A program made the translations under genes and the position numbers. From the NCBI GenBank assembly GCA_907165065.1, contig OU015526.1, forward strand, positions 67,479,723 through 67,543,722: a DNA stretch of 64,000 nucleotides, in the 5' to 3' direction. This stretch comes from Caprimulgus europaeus (Eukaryota > Chordata > Aves > Caprimulgiformes > Caprimulgidae). Under the pieces are notes generated by a model. That model was not told the DNA's origin. It ran no database searches and was given only the letters and a program-made list of their open reading frames with translations. Below are positions 13,201-26,652 of the stretch, piece after piece. The first letter of the stretch is position 1. The number at the start of each line of letters is the position of its first letter.

Positions 13201-15889
13201 CTATCTTGTGTAAACATACATATTATTTTCAGACATTACAATGAACAAATGCTGGTATTTACCCTTTTCCCCAAAACAAGTATTTCATTTCTTTGTGATT
13301 TTGATCTAATTTATTTTTGTTTCAGTTCACCAAGCTCTGTGAGAGCATTTTCATCACTTGAAATAGCTTTTTCAAAACTTAGCAACCTAGCTGAAAAAGA
13401 GAAAACAAACTTTCTTCTCTCTTAGTTGCAAACTCTGAATAAAAAAAATGCATTGAAGGGCTATCATTTACTAATTCTAAATACCTGGGACCATGTACCA
13501 TACTTTCATTATTATTTTTGGCACCAAGACAGACACCTATAGAATTTTTCAGAGCACATAGTGAAGTTATGTCCCATAGACACAAGCTTGTGGTGAGCTG
13601 AAGGGATGATAAATATCAGTTTATCCTACTGGTTTCAGTAAATGAGGCATTTATGCTACTCAAGTGCCTAGCATATTTTTTCCAAAGGGGCTTCCATGTC
13701 CTTCAGAAAATCTGAGGGATGCTGAACAAAAAGAATAACATATTACTTTGACAAAGCTCCTTTTTTCTTCTCTATCAGAAATAATTTAGCTAATCATATT
13801 TAACTCACACAAGATTGAAATATTCTTTAAGTGTATTACTTCCATTCCCTCTTCTTTGGATTGGAGCCTCATGAAAGTTGTAAGCCAAATATAAAATGAA
13901 CTAAAAAGCAAAAAAGGCGTAATTCACAGTCTTCTAGGATAAAAACACTGTAACAGTTAAGAATCTGAGTGTATAATTTAGAAAACTGCTTAAGAAATAT
14001 GGCATGTTATGTTTTTTTTCCTGGTTAAAAATACAAAGAAGTACATTTAAAATAAAGGTTTCATTCATTTGCAAAACATTTTAGTGGTTATATGAACTAG
14101 AGAAAATGACCCTTTCTTTTAAAAGTCATCAAAGTAGAAACAGAAATCAAAATAAAGATCCATTATTTAAGTGAAGGGTTCTTGGCTTAAATTTAAGTCA
14201 GTACACAACAGGTGTCTTAAGCTGCTTTGAGATAAATCAGTCTATCCTAGTTCTTGGGTGCTGCCATACTTAGGATATGGCGTGCACACTGAGCTGTTAG
14301 GAAAGGTGCTGGCAAAAACCCTCAGATCTTAGAAAGCACAGAGGATTACTGCCAGCCCTCCGTCTTGTTGGATCACCTTATTGTTGAAAAGTCACTTTTA
14401 CTAAGTGTAATACAGAGCTTCAGTTGACCTTCTTCACATTCATATATCAGTTCACTTTCAACACTGTATCTTACTCAGCGTGGTAGTCAAATTGTCTATT
14501 AATTTCTTGTTTAAAATGGTTACATATGCACAGCACTTGAATTTGCATCATTGTCAAGTCATCTATCTTCAGCTGGATGAAAACTACTAGAAAACTACTT
14601 TGTTCTCGCTATGACCCATGTATCTTGAAATTGCACACAGTTTAAAATGAGACCTGAAATATTCATGTGTCATTTAAATTATGCAAAATAATCTTCAGGC
14701 ATCTATAAAATGTTACAAATCTGAGAGACATCTTCAGCTACATGAGAGCAGGAGATGAGTGGGCTTTTTGTCCTCAAAAACCAAAACAAACAGGCAAAAA
14801 AATCCCCCAAAGGAAGACAGGAAAAAGAAGGAATTGGGAATTGTTTCAAAAGTTGACCATGAGAAAAGTTTCACAAAGACTATCTTGGCAAAAAAAAAAA
14901 TCTCATAGCTGCTTGAAGAGTGAATGCATCAGTAGTGTACGTGCCTTAGACACTTCTGTTTTATCTCCATACATTTATAATATGTTCAGGTACTGTTAGG
15001 TAATCCCTAGCCAAGATAACAAATGTTAGCAGTGTAGGGTCTTTTGAGTACAATGCACAAACCAAGTGTTTTTGAGTATGGGATAATACAAGAGAGAGAA
15101 TAGGAAAGTCAGTAAAGCTGCCCGGATTACATATCCTCAGGGAGTCCAACTGCTGAGGATTGTTTTCTCAGAGCTCAAGATAAATTTGAGTACTAGAAAG
15201 GAGAGCTACACTTTGTGTTCTGATCAACCACAGGGAATGCAAATAGTAACAGCAGATACCCATAGCAGAAGTTTCAACTGGGTTTATGCCCATGGGGAAT
15301 TCAAAGCCAATGCATCACAGCCCTTCACTAGGTTTTCCCTAGATTCTCTCAAGCTCCCAGTTCCTTCATGCTACCTGGTAAGGCAATGAGAGCACACGGA
15401 TTGATTTTAAACTATGGGCTCCAATAGGGAGAAATGATGGCATAAGCTGAGGAATGTATATAAAATCAACACTTGTAGTAATGACCTGACTGATTTATAT
15501 TCCCAAAAAAATCTTGACTAATCAAGGTAGGTGTCCATTCAGATACAGAATAGATATGGAGGAAATGATGTTCACACCAGAACATGGGGTAGGTTCAGCC
15601 TTTGAAGATCACCTTATGGCTCCTGGTGATATTTGCACATTTCCCAGCACCACTGAACTCATGGTGTTGAATAAAACCTCTAGAAGTTCCCCGTGATCCC
15701 CAAGCTATTAATCAGAAATATTCTATACTAAATTATGTCATAATATCTTCTAGAGACGACATAGATGTTTCAAGAATCCTGCACTTGAAACTGAGACAAA
15801 AATTATGTAAATACAACAAGTTGGCCTATGTTTTACTTCAAAAATAACAAAATCCTCTTCTGATCCAATGTACCTTGTCCTTCAACTGA
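10271..15889. other. Intronic DNA, nothing specific recognised
   Basis: AT-rich sequence with scattered homopolymers, including a T run at 12360-12375 followed by C7. An acceptor-like TTTATTTTTGTTTCAG at about 13310-13325 precedes an open frame that ends at TAG near 13425, but it has no supporting partner exon. Confidence 0.4.
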
Positions 15890-16126
15890 AGGGAAGGTGT
15901 TGCAAGATGTGGTTGTTATGTCTAGTTAGATGAATGGCAATGAATTAAATTGATTTTTCTTCCCCAAGTTGAGTCTGTTTTGCCCATGACCATAACTGGT
16001 GAGTGAGCTGTCCCTGTCCTTCATTCCTAATCCCGTGTCCCCTTTGTTGTGTCTCCCATCCCATCTCACCGGGTGGGGGGACTGAGTGCAGGACCCCATG
16101 GTCCCACTGTGGGTCAAACCACCACA
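15890..16126 (+). mobile_element. 3' part of an avian ERV LTR, plus orientation
   Basis: The last 237 bp of an LTR, ending GGGTCAAACCACCACA at 16126. Its reverse complement matches the segment 61404-61640 almost base for base over long blocks (for example the blocks around AAGTTGAGTCTGTTTTGCCC and GTGTCTCCCATCCCATCTCA). It is therefore the same LTR family in the opposite orientation. The 5' portion is missing, with the break at about 15890. Confidence 0.85.
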
Positions 16127-19100
16127 ACTGTGTTTCTGGTTAGAGGAATAAGCTAATCCTCCTCATAAATAAAGATAGTGAGGGCAGAGACTTGCCATGT
16201 GTCTATCATCATTCAGGAGTATTAGACCCCTAATGTTTCAAAATCTCTTGAAAAGTCTTACATTGAAAAATTCCAGCCTTTATGAAAGGGTGGGGGTATT
16301 CCTGAGATAAAGTTGTCAGTGAAAATGTCTCCCAAAATCAGGCCAAATTTCATATCTGCACTATATTTTCCTCAAGTTTTACCATAAAAATTAAATAAGA
16401 GTGTATTCTGTGCTGAGCTTTTGTTTCAACTTTAGCAGAAAATGAATGCTGGACTGACTTACTAAAGTGGTTGGTTTTTTTTTAATCTCCAAGTTCACCT
16501 ACAGTCTTCATAAAGGTATGTGTGTCTAACTCTGAAATGAGCTCTTTCTATGTGATATTGTTAACTCCTGTATATTCAAATTCTCCTTTTAGAAAGGATG
16601 AATGTAGTACAGAAGAACATATTAACTATATAGTTTAGCAGAAACGGAACCAAGCACTTTGATTCATGCACCAATTCATGCTTAATGCATCCCTTTATTA
16701 CTGTAAAACCTTACAGTTTTTATAGAGCTATGAGATCTATTTAGATGTTTTCTATCAATGTTTTGGGTCTCTTATAAATAGTCTTCAATGGTCATATTCT
16801 GACCTGATATTAGCATGCTATATATCAGAATCTCAGTGGTACATGAATGTTTTTGAAGACTTTTTGGAAAAAATAATTTGCCCATTCCTCCTAGTCATCT
16901 CTGATGTGATGTGGTAGATGTGAATTTTTCTAAATGTCTTCCCTGTTTTTAATTGTCCTACATAGATCTGCAGGAGCTAAGCAGAAGTGAGCAAAGCCAA
17001 GCACAGGAGATAAAAATTAATAGTAAAAAATATTAGGAAGCTACAACAGCTTTCCCCAAGCTGTGTTGTTTATGATATCTGGTCCGTTATCTTAGACAGA
17101 ACTTACCATAAACTGTTGTTTATGAACTGGTCTCAGTTTCAAGCGGAGAACTCTTGTAATGATCTCCTAACAGTGTGAATTTTTCAGTTCACAGCATATT
17201 CATATTCCTTTTATTTTACAGTTACAGAGGATACTGATTAACATTCAGTCAGAGAATAAGCTTAGTTAAAGGTTACTTATTGAGTAATTTCCAAATTGTG
17301 GCTAAAGTTTCACTAACACACAGTCAACTCTGTGTGTCTGATTTTTGTCTTTTTTAAAGTGGAGTGATTAAATGAGTTAATTTCCATAATTTTATATGCT
17401 ACTTAGCTACTTGAATATCAGCATGATTAGTATCAGAAAAAGATAATAGCTTGGCTGAAACAAACTAATTGTGTTTGCTTCTGTTTGAACTAATTTTTTA
17501 GGAAAAAAAGTGGAGATATGACCTGCATTTTTGAAAGACTGAATTGTTTTTGAGAACGTACATTTTATGTTAATGCTACACTACCTGTTGTCTAAAAGCA
17601 ACTGAAAACATCTCCTAAGATGGAACGTAGAGTACTATATTCTAAACTACGTGAGCCCATAATTAAGGCTAATGTTTTCCAAAAGAGATTACAAAACACC
17701 TCAACAATTCAGACAAACTGCAAAAAGGAAGGAGTTGTTATGTCACTGTTATTGCTGGGGAACAGAGACACGGTAATATTGCTTTACTGGCCCCTGGTCA
17801 CACATCGAATTTGTGGAGATTTCAGAAAGTGAACTGAGTTCTCCTGAATGCCAATGTGGATTTTAAGGTGAACAAGCATTCTGCTCCTGAGAAATTATAT
17901 TAGTTTCTCCTCCAGGCTCACACAGTGGGATTGTTCTCAAAAGGTTGGCTATTAAACCCAACACTTTGAAGTTAAAATTTCACTGACATCTATGTCAGGT
18001 TTCGGTGATCCTGAGACGCTGCATTGGTTTATTATGCAGTGTCATAGTACTAATGTCACAGACAAACATAGGCTTTGGGGATTCCAGTTCCTAGCTCTGA
18101 GACAAAACCAAATGTTGATTTTTTTTTGTTTGTTTCTTTGTTTTTTGGTGTTGTTTTTTTTTTTGTTAGAGATCTTTGCTTAGTACCTAACACTTCTACA
18201 AAAGATTCTTCAACATTCTTAGGGAGCTATTTATCTCATATCACATATGGCAACTGCATATCACAGCTTAATCTCTTGTAGTAACAGCACGTGGATTCTC
18301 ACTTCTTAAAATGGAAAAGGATGTGAAAAAGAAGACACAGTAAAACTTCCAAGGACATGTAAGCAATGCCGGTTGCCAAGATATTCATAGGAACCTCGAA
18401 AACAGGAGCTGCTGAGCAGAGTGGGTAAGTAAGAGATACCACTGAATTTGGATTATGTCTGACCTTGTTACTGCCTGAATCAGTTGTTTTCTGCTGACTA
18501 AACAAAAATTTAGTCCTAATTTAGTTGGCACTTTGAAGACTTTTTCTTTTTTTTGTTTATTTGGGTTTTTCGGGTTCTTGTTTTGGTTTGAGTATTTTTT
18601 GTTATAAGACTGGTAGCTAAAATGGCCAAACTCAAACCTTTACAACACACACAATGTACTATTTCCTCCTGCCTCTTTCTTTCTCTGCCATTGCTGCAGA
18701 CATCTGCTGTAATTCCCAGACCCTGCTGGTTACTTCCCTTGATGCTCCCAGGTGGATGTGTGGGATTTGAAGAGCAGGCCAAAGGAAAAAAACACCTGTT
18801 GATGTTCACAAAATCTGAGGAATATAATGTACTATTTGCTTATATGGGATACAGGATTTGAGGCTGACAAACAGACTATCCTGTGTGGTAGGATCATCTG
18901 TTGACTATTCTAAGGAGGGCACATAGTATAGAAATGTCGGAAAGAGAATCATGGGATACCTACAGTGAAAAAAACCTCACATCCCAGATCTTTATGTTTG
19001 AAAGAAGAGTGGTGGCTGGGAAGGGGAAGCACAAATAATTTCTAATTAACTGACTAATGACACCAAGTGAAGTGAAAGGCACATTCTGCCATAAGGCAAA

Positions 19101-22026
19101 TGAAGACTGCTTCTTTACAGGGAGAAATTACTTAAGTCCAAAATGCCATAGCATACCTCTCAAATTACTTTGACAATTTTATCTGCAAATCAACAGCAGA
19201 TGAGATGAGAAGTATAGTGGATGATTCAGTATCTTAATTTTGACATATTATTTGGTCATCTCTCCTTTTTATTACAGTGAACTTTAAAATCAGACTTCTT
19301 TAATAGCAGAGAGAGGTGTATCTTGGAAAGACTAAATCCACCAAAATATGCTGGGAAAGTCTAAGATCAGCCAAATTATGGCACAACCCTTCAGCATTCT
19401 GAATTCTGAATAGAAGCAAGAGAGCAGGACAATGGGGCAATTCTCTGACTACGTGGAACATGGGAAAGAGGTGAGAAACATGGTAAAGATAAAATCTCTT
19501 TCTTTGAAACAAAATAAGCATAACTGCAGGCTTAAAGATGTAGTCCATTAAATAATATTGTGTTTGTCTGGACATGTTAATATATATATTTTTTTTTAAA
19601 GTAAAATCTTGTAGTTATCCAATAGCTTCTGTAGGAAACTAGAAGTCAGGGGAGTCATCTCACTATTTTTATGTGTGTACAAAGCATACAAACCAAGAAA
19701 ATTTTGTTTGAAGGTGTGACAAGGACATATGAAAAAACATATACTTGGGATTCAAGAGAGGGGAAAAGTACCCACATAACAATTTAGTCAAGGCATAAAG
19801 GCCACCAGTTCTAATTTTGCAAAGAGTAGCATGAGACATAAATGGTCTGGTACATTGTGTTATGTTGCAGTAGAAACAATTACTTTCATAGCAGCTTGTG
19901 CTTTATGAGTTTAGTTGGAAATTGTCTGATAGCATAGACAAGAGAACTAACTTAATATCTGCATGGAGAATGTCTGTTTAATATATAGCTCCATTTTTTC
20001 TTTTAATAAATGACAGAATTAATTTAAAATAACTGTATTTCTATGGCTATTTTTCTTTAAATCAGTACATATATATAGCAATGGGAGGTCTTCCCCTCCC
20101 CCCCCATCCTCTCCACTGCAGGATATTTATTAGGAACCACCAAGAGGATTTGTGATTTAAGTCAATCCAACAAAATCCCATGTTCCCTCCAAAAGGACTT
20201 CATGAATCAACTGTTTTGAGTTGAAGTGAAACTTCCAGATTGCATTTAGGGAGGGAGCTTTGTTTTGTTCAAAAAAGAAGTGCTAATACACTTCCACTTG
20301 AAGCTGCTTTGGTTTGCAAGTAATGTGCTATGCTGACATTTTCCTCTCTTTCCTCCAGCTAAAAAGCTGTGAATAAACTTTTCCTGGAGCAACTTCATCC
20401 AGGAGACCATTATTTCTTAGCTCAGGAAGCTACTAGTGAATGTTGGGAAAGAATTGTGATTCACAACAAGGCTGTGCTGGATAGTGATATGATAGTGAAA
20501 TGACTACATGGCATGGAAATAAAGCTGATTATCATAAAAATCTCTCAGAGACAATCTAGAAATTAAAACAGTATGCCACCTCAGGGCATAGTTTACAACT
20601 AATCACTAGCTCACCAGTTTGCTGCGGATGGATCAAACACCAAGGCTGTAGATGAGTAGATTACATCAGTTAAGTGGATACTGAAATTTAGCATACAAAA
20701 TTTTGCAGTGCATGGATGACAGAGGGATTTGTGCAGTTTGGATTGCCAAGCTACATCAGGACCATTAGGACTCGTGTCTGCACCAAACCCTTCAGGTCTT
20801 GCGGTCCATTTGCACAATATTCCAGGGCTCAAGCATTTGCTACACCCCACTGCCCCTGGTCCAGTCACCAGACAAAATGGATAGGAAGGAGGATCTCAAG
20901 AGGTTGTAGAATGACCAAACGTTTCTGCTGGGAGGTAGAAAAGGAGTTTGCCTTGATTAATGCTGAGGTTAATAGCAACATATGCATGGTGTCTGCATCA
21001 AGTGCCTGAAAAACTTTCCCTATTTGACACAATACTAGCAAAAAACAAGGGAGGGGACTTCCGCAGTGGCTGGGAAGCAGAACTGCTGAAGCTGTTGTTG
21101 ATGCAATCTATTCCCTCCTGCCAGCTGAATACAGCATCAAGGTTGTCTGCAAAGAAGCTAGAAGTTGAAGGTTTTTATGCAGCTGTTCTTTCAAACAGCT
21201 TTTATTACGTGTGCCACACACACGTTATGATGCTGCATTGAGCCTTTGTCAAGTACAAATGTTTTTTACCAGGAAAAAAAACCAAACCAAAATAAAACAA
21301 CCCCACCACCAATGCAAGCCTTACACCATGAAGTTCAGCCTATAAATATTTCAAACTTAATTGAATGTAACAATGCAGATGTAGTGGCATTCCTGCAAGT
21401 ACTGAGGCCACAGGTTTGAGTTAGTCTGTGCTAGGACAAACACCGTATTTCTGCCTGCTGTCCTTGACATACGGGCAGAAAGACAAGTAGCAGAAAAAGA
21501 GGTGGGGTTGTCAGTGACTCATCATGTTGCAGCCTGAGTTGGGGAGAAGCACATGGTTGTTCTCAGCATGTCATTAATTTTAGGCTGTAGAGCTTTTCTG
21601 GACTGGACTTTTAACTAGAACATTCTCCAGCAGGACCAACCATTCCTGCAGTAACTCCAGCAGCTGCCTCTGCATGTTGCTGTATTTCTCAATACTGTCT
21701 TCTGGTGATTTTCTATGCTTCTCCCTTTTTTTCATAGCGACTTATCTCTTCTTTCTGTTATCTTACCCCTCTTCTGGATATGGTAACTGAATTGATCTTA
21801 CTCTAAAGGCATGGAATGTTAATCTTTGTATAGAGATTTGTCCATTGTTCTGAAATGGAAAATGGTCCTCTCTATGTAAAAGAGTTTGTTTTTTAACTTC
21901 ACTCAGAAACTAGAGAACAGAAAGTATGAATACTACATCCATTTCTCCTTTGCAAGCATGATGAAAGTTGTATTTTTCATCAGGTTTGGAATGCCTGTTA
22001 CGTGGTTAACCCCTTGTTCCTGACAG
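16127..22026. other. Intronic DNA, nothing specific recognised
   Basis: Mostly AT-rich unique-looking DNA. T-rich low-complexity patches lie at 18119-18170 and 18540-18600, and a C run lies at about 20098-20105. Short overlapping frames at 20611-21241 on both strands have no splice context or recognisable motif. Confidence 0.4.
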
Positions 22027-22146
22027 TATCTGGAAAGCTTGGAAAGAGAACATCCCTTCATTTAGCTTTGCAAAAAAGTCCTGATTCGGGCTTAGGCTGT
22101 TTTGTTGGCTGAAGGACTGGAGATGCTGGAGCAAGGACAGAACAAG
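22027..22146 (+). ncRNA. Candidate non-coding exon with good splice sites
   Basis: A strong plus-strand acceptor (CCCCTTGTTCCTGACAG) lies 120 bp before a near-consensus donor (ACAAG|GTAAGTC). All three plus-strand frames across the whole interval contain stops, so it would be untranslated if real. A shorter version starting at the AG at 22095-22096 is open for 17 codons but has a poor pyrimidine tract. It could be a 5' untranslated exon of the plus-strand gene that starts coding at 31336, an exon of a separate non-coding RNA, or a chance pairing of splice sites. Confidence 0.3.
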
Positions 22147-25100
22147 GTAAGTCTGCAGCCTACCCTGACACTGAAGGAAGCTGTAATTTAGAGGCATATC
22201 TCCAACAGGCAGAAAGGAAATGGGACAACACTCCCCTAGATTGCTTTCACTTTTCTTGGAAGTTTCTCAAGTAGTGAGCATGTCCACGCTGTTATAGCCC
22301 AACTGTCTCACTTCCCAATGTGATATAATTAAAAACCTGTTATGCAGTAATTAACAGAAAATCCCAGTGTTCCTGTTACAGACCTAAAGTTGACTGTGCT
22401 TTAAAAAACAACAAAAAAAAGTGCTTAATATATTGATGGCTGAAAGGGAGATGTGAGAGAACAGTGGAAACAGAAAAGGCTGCACTCTCAATGGCATTGT
22501 GTTGTCCTTCACTGAACTGCATATCCTGAACAGCAGAAGTCAAGCGTTGTGTGCAGTGTTTTATTTCTTCAATAAATAAACAGGCCTAACAAATGCTTTA
22601 AACTAGCACAGAGTTTCATTGACTCATATTACATAGAGGCATTTAAACACCTTTCAAAGAAAAGAAAATAAATTAACAACCAAGATCAGGACTGGTTCAT
22701 TTCATTTACATGAGTGAGTGAATTACATGTCCTGGTGGCATTTCAGTGATCTTTTTAAAAGTAAATTTTGAACTGTCAAATTCAGCCAGAGAACCTTGCA
22801 TTAGGAATAATGAATCAGCTAATGTGTGATTTAATCTAAACTTGTAGTTTCAAATCATATGGTAAGCTACCATAGAAACTTTTAAGAGAATGAAAATTTC
22901 TGCTTGTACTAGGAGCTGTTAGAATCAGTAGAGCAAGACACTGGGTGAAATGTACATCTCCCCTCCTCATTTACTTTGTTCTCATTTTTATGTTAATGTA
23001 ACTGTTTCTGTTAAAGATTAATGCCAGGAATAAACTTGTATTCAGAAATCTCCTTAACAATGACCTTCTTCAACATGACTTAAGAGCATCACACAGCCCA
23101 CAGGCTAGCACTGGACAGGAGCTAGTTCAGTGCATGCAGAAGCACTCTTGAGTACACCAAGGGTAAGTAATTATTTGTGAGGCTGTAAATTAATGTCTTC
23201 TTTGACTGCTTCCCTGTGAAGTTCCCAAGGACCAGCTACTCTGGTCCTTGGGAACTTTATGGCATCTTTTCTTCTAGCATACAGAGATAACTCATAGCAA
23301 AGTGGCCAATAGACAGAGTTTCAGTTACTAAAAGTCATTTTGGTAATGGAAAGATGGTCTGATTTCTGGAAAACAGACTGTCAGCTTTGGTTCCTAAATT
23401 TCTGATGATGTTGTAAGTACCTGTCTGTTCTGCAGGGAGTGATACGTCTCTGAGCTGATCTCTGGAAATTCTTCTGAAACTTCTAACGTTATCAGAATAC
23501 TCTTAGTTAGCTTTTGTGTAGTAGTTTCTAAGATAGTATTTTATACAAATAATCTCTGTTTTAAAAAAGCGAGAAGATAGCTCAATTACAAAAGCATCAT
23601 CCAGTTCAAGTGGTCACTGACTGCTAAAGATTTAAAGCAAAAAAAAAAAATTTACAAAACTATTACAGAGTGAACAATAACATATTCTCTGTGGAAAGAA
23701 TCCACTCAGTTTTTTTCCTCACAATAGACTATTCTACCATGATTTACTGTTTTAAACTTATCTGCATGTTTGTTTTTCTTTTAACTGGCACAACAGAGAT
23801 GTTAATGGCAATATGTTACAACTGGTTTTAGATAGTAAGCTCTGTTGGGAAGGATGTTGTATTTTTGTTTGTACCTTCATAGCTACATCATTCACTGTGT
23901 ATAAATATGAGAAACAGCATAAAATTATTAATTTAACAGATGATAAAGTAACAGCATAAATGCCAGATAAACAGATTTGCACATACCTTTAAAAGGAGAA
24001 AAGATACAGTTGTATATAAAAATGTTCACTGGCTTTGGAAGCAACCAGAATCGTTTCCAAAGATATGAGACTTCAGTTATCATGAAGGATGAAGGAGATT
24101 AAATAGGTAAGTTACAACAGAGGCAACATTACCATGACCAAAGGGCAAAATAACTAACTTACTGAGATTGTCACACAATCCTATGTCTTGTTACATTAGT
24201 AATAGCTTTTTATACCCTTTAAGAGCAGTAAGGGAAATACTATAGCCAAAACAATACTGGCTGTATTTTAAAAGCTCAGCATAAATAGAAATTTATTGTT
24301 TGTGATGCATTTGATTTTCCTGCAGGCTTATGAGAGTAAATAACCTTAACTTGACTCAAATGTGCCACAGGCGATCATTGTGGAATAACTAGCATGCAGT
24401 AACTTGTACCTGCTCAAGACAATGGCTCATGACCTGCTTTGTCATTATCTGAGGATATATTGTATCCTCAGAACCACCTGAGAAGTGCCAGGACCAGCCG
24501 TTCTCTATAAGATGGACAGGAGACTGAAAATGTAGGGGCAAAGGCTCAGGGAGTTATAGTCTGGTGTGGTGAGATGGAATGTGATGCAGGAGATGGTTAA
24601 AGTGTAGAGCAGAAAGAAGGAGGTGTAGAAGAGGGAGCAGTATAACAAGGTGTAATTTTGAAAGGCCTGTGACAAGTAAGTCCATGTAGTAGTCTAGCTC
24701 ACAGTACTAGCAGACACCTAAAGCCAACCAACAAGCAGAAGATACTGTGATCTCCTAAGAGTGATCTTTTATCTTTTACCCCATTCTCCCAACAGAATAC
24801 AAACAGCAGAATTGTTAAGAATTAGATAAACACAAGAAACAAATGTATAACGAGTGACTCTCTCAACATGTGAGAGACATTTGAGTGTGTGACTTAGCTA
24901 CGCTATATTCTTCACCTGTCCCATAAACTGCTGCCCTCTGCTCTAATCCTCCCAACTTTCAGTAGGCTACATTGGTGGGGTTTGAGTTCCAAACTTTCGT
25001 CCATCATCAGGAAGGCTATATTTTTCCTGGTTTTAGTAAAAGCTAAGATTCAGATGTAACTACTCTAGCACTTTGCAAGAAGTCATATGAACCTCTTGGG

Positions 25101-26244
25101 TAATCAATGAATAACTCAATTTGAGCTGATTAATTTATATTACTTCTATGATTTCTGAAGAAAAGCAGCTAGTAAGCCAGTGGAAAAGATGAGCTACAGT
25201 TTCAGCTATGAAAAATTACACATTTAGAATTGAAGAAGCTAAGGAAACTTTGAGGTAAACACCACAATGATCAAAATTCATTGTTGCAAAAAAAAAGATC
25301 CACCTTGTACTAAGCAACAACTTCACTGCCATAAACAGCATGAAGACCATTCAGACAATTCCTGTTTGGCTTTTTACCCCTCAATGAATAATTTAGGCAG
25401 ACTGGCTTTGCACAGGGACCTATCTGTCCACAGTGCAGCATGTTGGCAGGGAAGGGCAGGTGGGTTGGGGCTGTGGAGTCACCATGATGGCAGGGCTATG
25501 CACAGTGCCTGCTGTTGAGCCCCGCTGCAGCCCACAGCTGGGGCACTCTGGTTTTCCTTCCATGGCCAGGTACCATGCAGGCAGCTCTCTGCTCTGTTTG
25601 TTGCGATGAAACAATCAAGGGCTTGAAAGTGGGAGAATCCCACCTCATGCTGCCAGGTCCCTCAGCAATAGGCCCCACTGCTGAGGAAAGGAAAGGAGCC
25701 TACCTGGAGGAAGGGAAGGACTGGCCTGCCAGCACAGAGCTGCGTGCAATCCTGGGGCTTCTCAGTGCCACATGCGAATGGCATTTGGGTTATAATGAGG
25801 TCATCTGGCCATGCTGCATACTGGAAATGCAACTGACAAAGAATCATCCTGAGAGTTTGTTGGGGAGCTCTGAAGAGTCCTCCAGAGGCTGGAAAATTGC
25901 AAGGATTTTCCTCTGGTATTAAACACTCGAGAGAGTCGGGGGTTATGGCCTCACATGTTGCGAAAGGCCAGCTAGGCATAGACATTAAGTCCAAGCAGGA
26001 GGGAAAGTCTGCTAGAACTTGCTGTGCCATAAATGAACTGTGAAAAACACAAATGTGGAAAAATCCCAACCTATTTACTATGTAATTCTGGTACAAGTGA
26101 ACAATAAGGACTGTAAAAAAACTAAGCAGAAAATTAGAGCTGTGCTAGTGATCTCATCTAAAATACTGGAAATTCTTCTGTGGGAATATAATGGAAGACT
26201 GGCAAGGAGGAGTGTAAATGTGCTCAAGTGACTTGCCTTGCTGC
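22147..26244. other. Intronic DNA with a perfect hairpin and a GC-richer patch
   Basis: Apart from the hairpin at 23219-23257, the notable part is about 25400-25930. It is clearly richer in G and C than its surroundings and stays open on both strands (plus 25515-25922, minus 25662-26096) without recognisable motifs or splice context. The rest shows nothing specific. Confidence 0.4.
23219..23257. repeat. Perfect inverted repeat: 17-bp arms, 5-nt loop
   Basis: AAGTTCCCAAGGACCAG at 23219-23235 is followed by CTACT and then by its exact reverse complement at 23241-23257. Transcribed from either strand it would fold into an uninterrupted 17-bp stem. No T run follows, and the 5-nt loop is shorter than in usual microRNA precursors. 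Confidence 0.95.
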
Positions 26245-26652
26245 TGTGGTGTCGGAAAACACATACATCACACTACTAATTTCTGTTTAGTCTTACGTGG
26301 TTGACAAGTAGAACATCTGCATTTAGAGAACATAAGCCTGGGACAGATTCGGGCACACTGAACATGCCTGGGATTCCTGCCCTGCTGTGAGAAAAATCAA
26401 AGCACAGTGGAAAACTACTGCCTGCTAAAAATCCCTGATATATACAGGTGAAAGCAGCAGAATCAGAATCTCTTGCTTTCACTCTAGCAAGGACTGAGCT
26501 CCATGGTGCCTGCATCCCCGTTTACATGCCTCTGCCCGCGGGTGCTACTTCAGAGATTCCCCCATTCGTGAGGTAACGAGAATAAATTTGCTCTTTCCAT
26601 TTGATCTATGGTTTTTCTGGTTGTTCCTGCATCCTGCCTGTGTTGGCTCACA
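26245..26652 (+). mobile_element. Probable solo LTR of a gammaretrovirus-like avian ERV
   Basis: A 408-bp block starts TGTGGTGTCGG and ends GGCTCACA. It has the parts of an LTR in order: a TATA box (GATATATACA, 26437-26446), a downstream GC-richer stretch, an AATAAA polyadenylation signal at 26581-26586, then CTCTTTCCATTTGATCTATG and a T/C-rich U5-like end. I could not find matching flanking duplications, and the exact edges are inferred. No internal viral genes are present. In the plus orientation it lies about 5 kb upstream of the first coding exon of the plus-strand gene. Confidence 0.45.

Noticed and set aside
13326-13425. Plus-strand open frame after a strong TTTCAG acceptor, ending in TAG, faintly like a transposase C-terminus
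   Set aside because: No upstream partner exon, and the resemblance is only a few residues.
23219-23257. Hairpin as a microRNA gene
   Set aside because: The loop is five nucleotides and the stem 17 bp, shorter than normal precursors. The flanks add only a few weak pairs.
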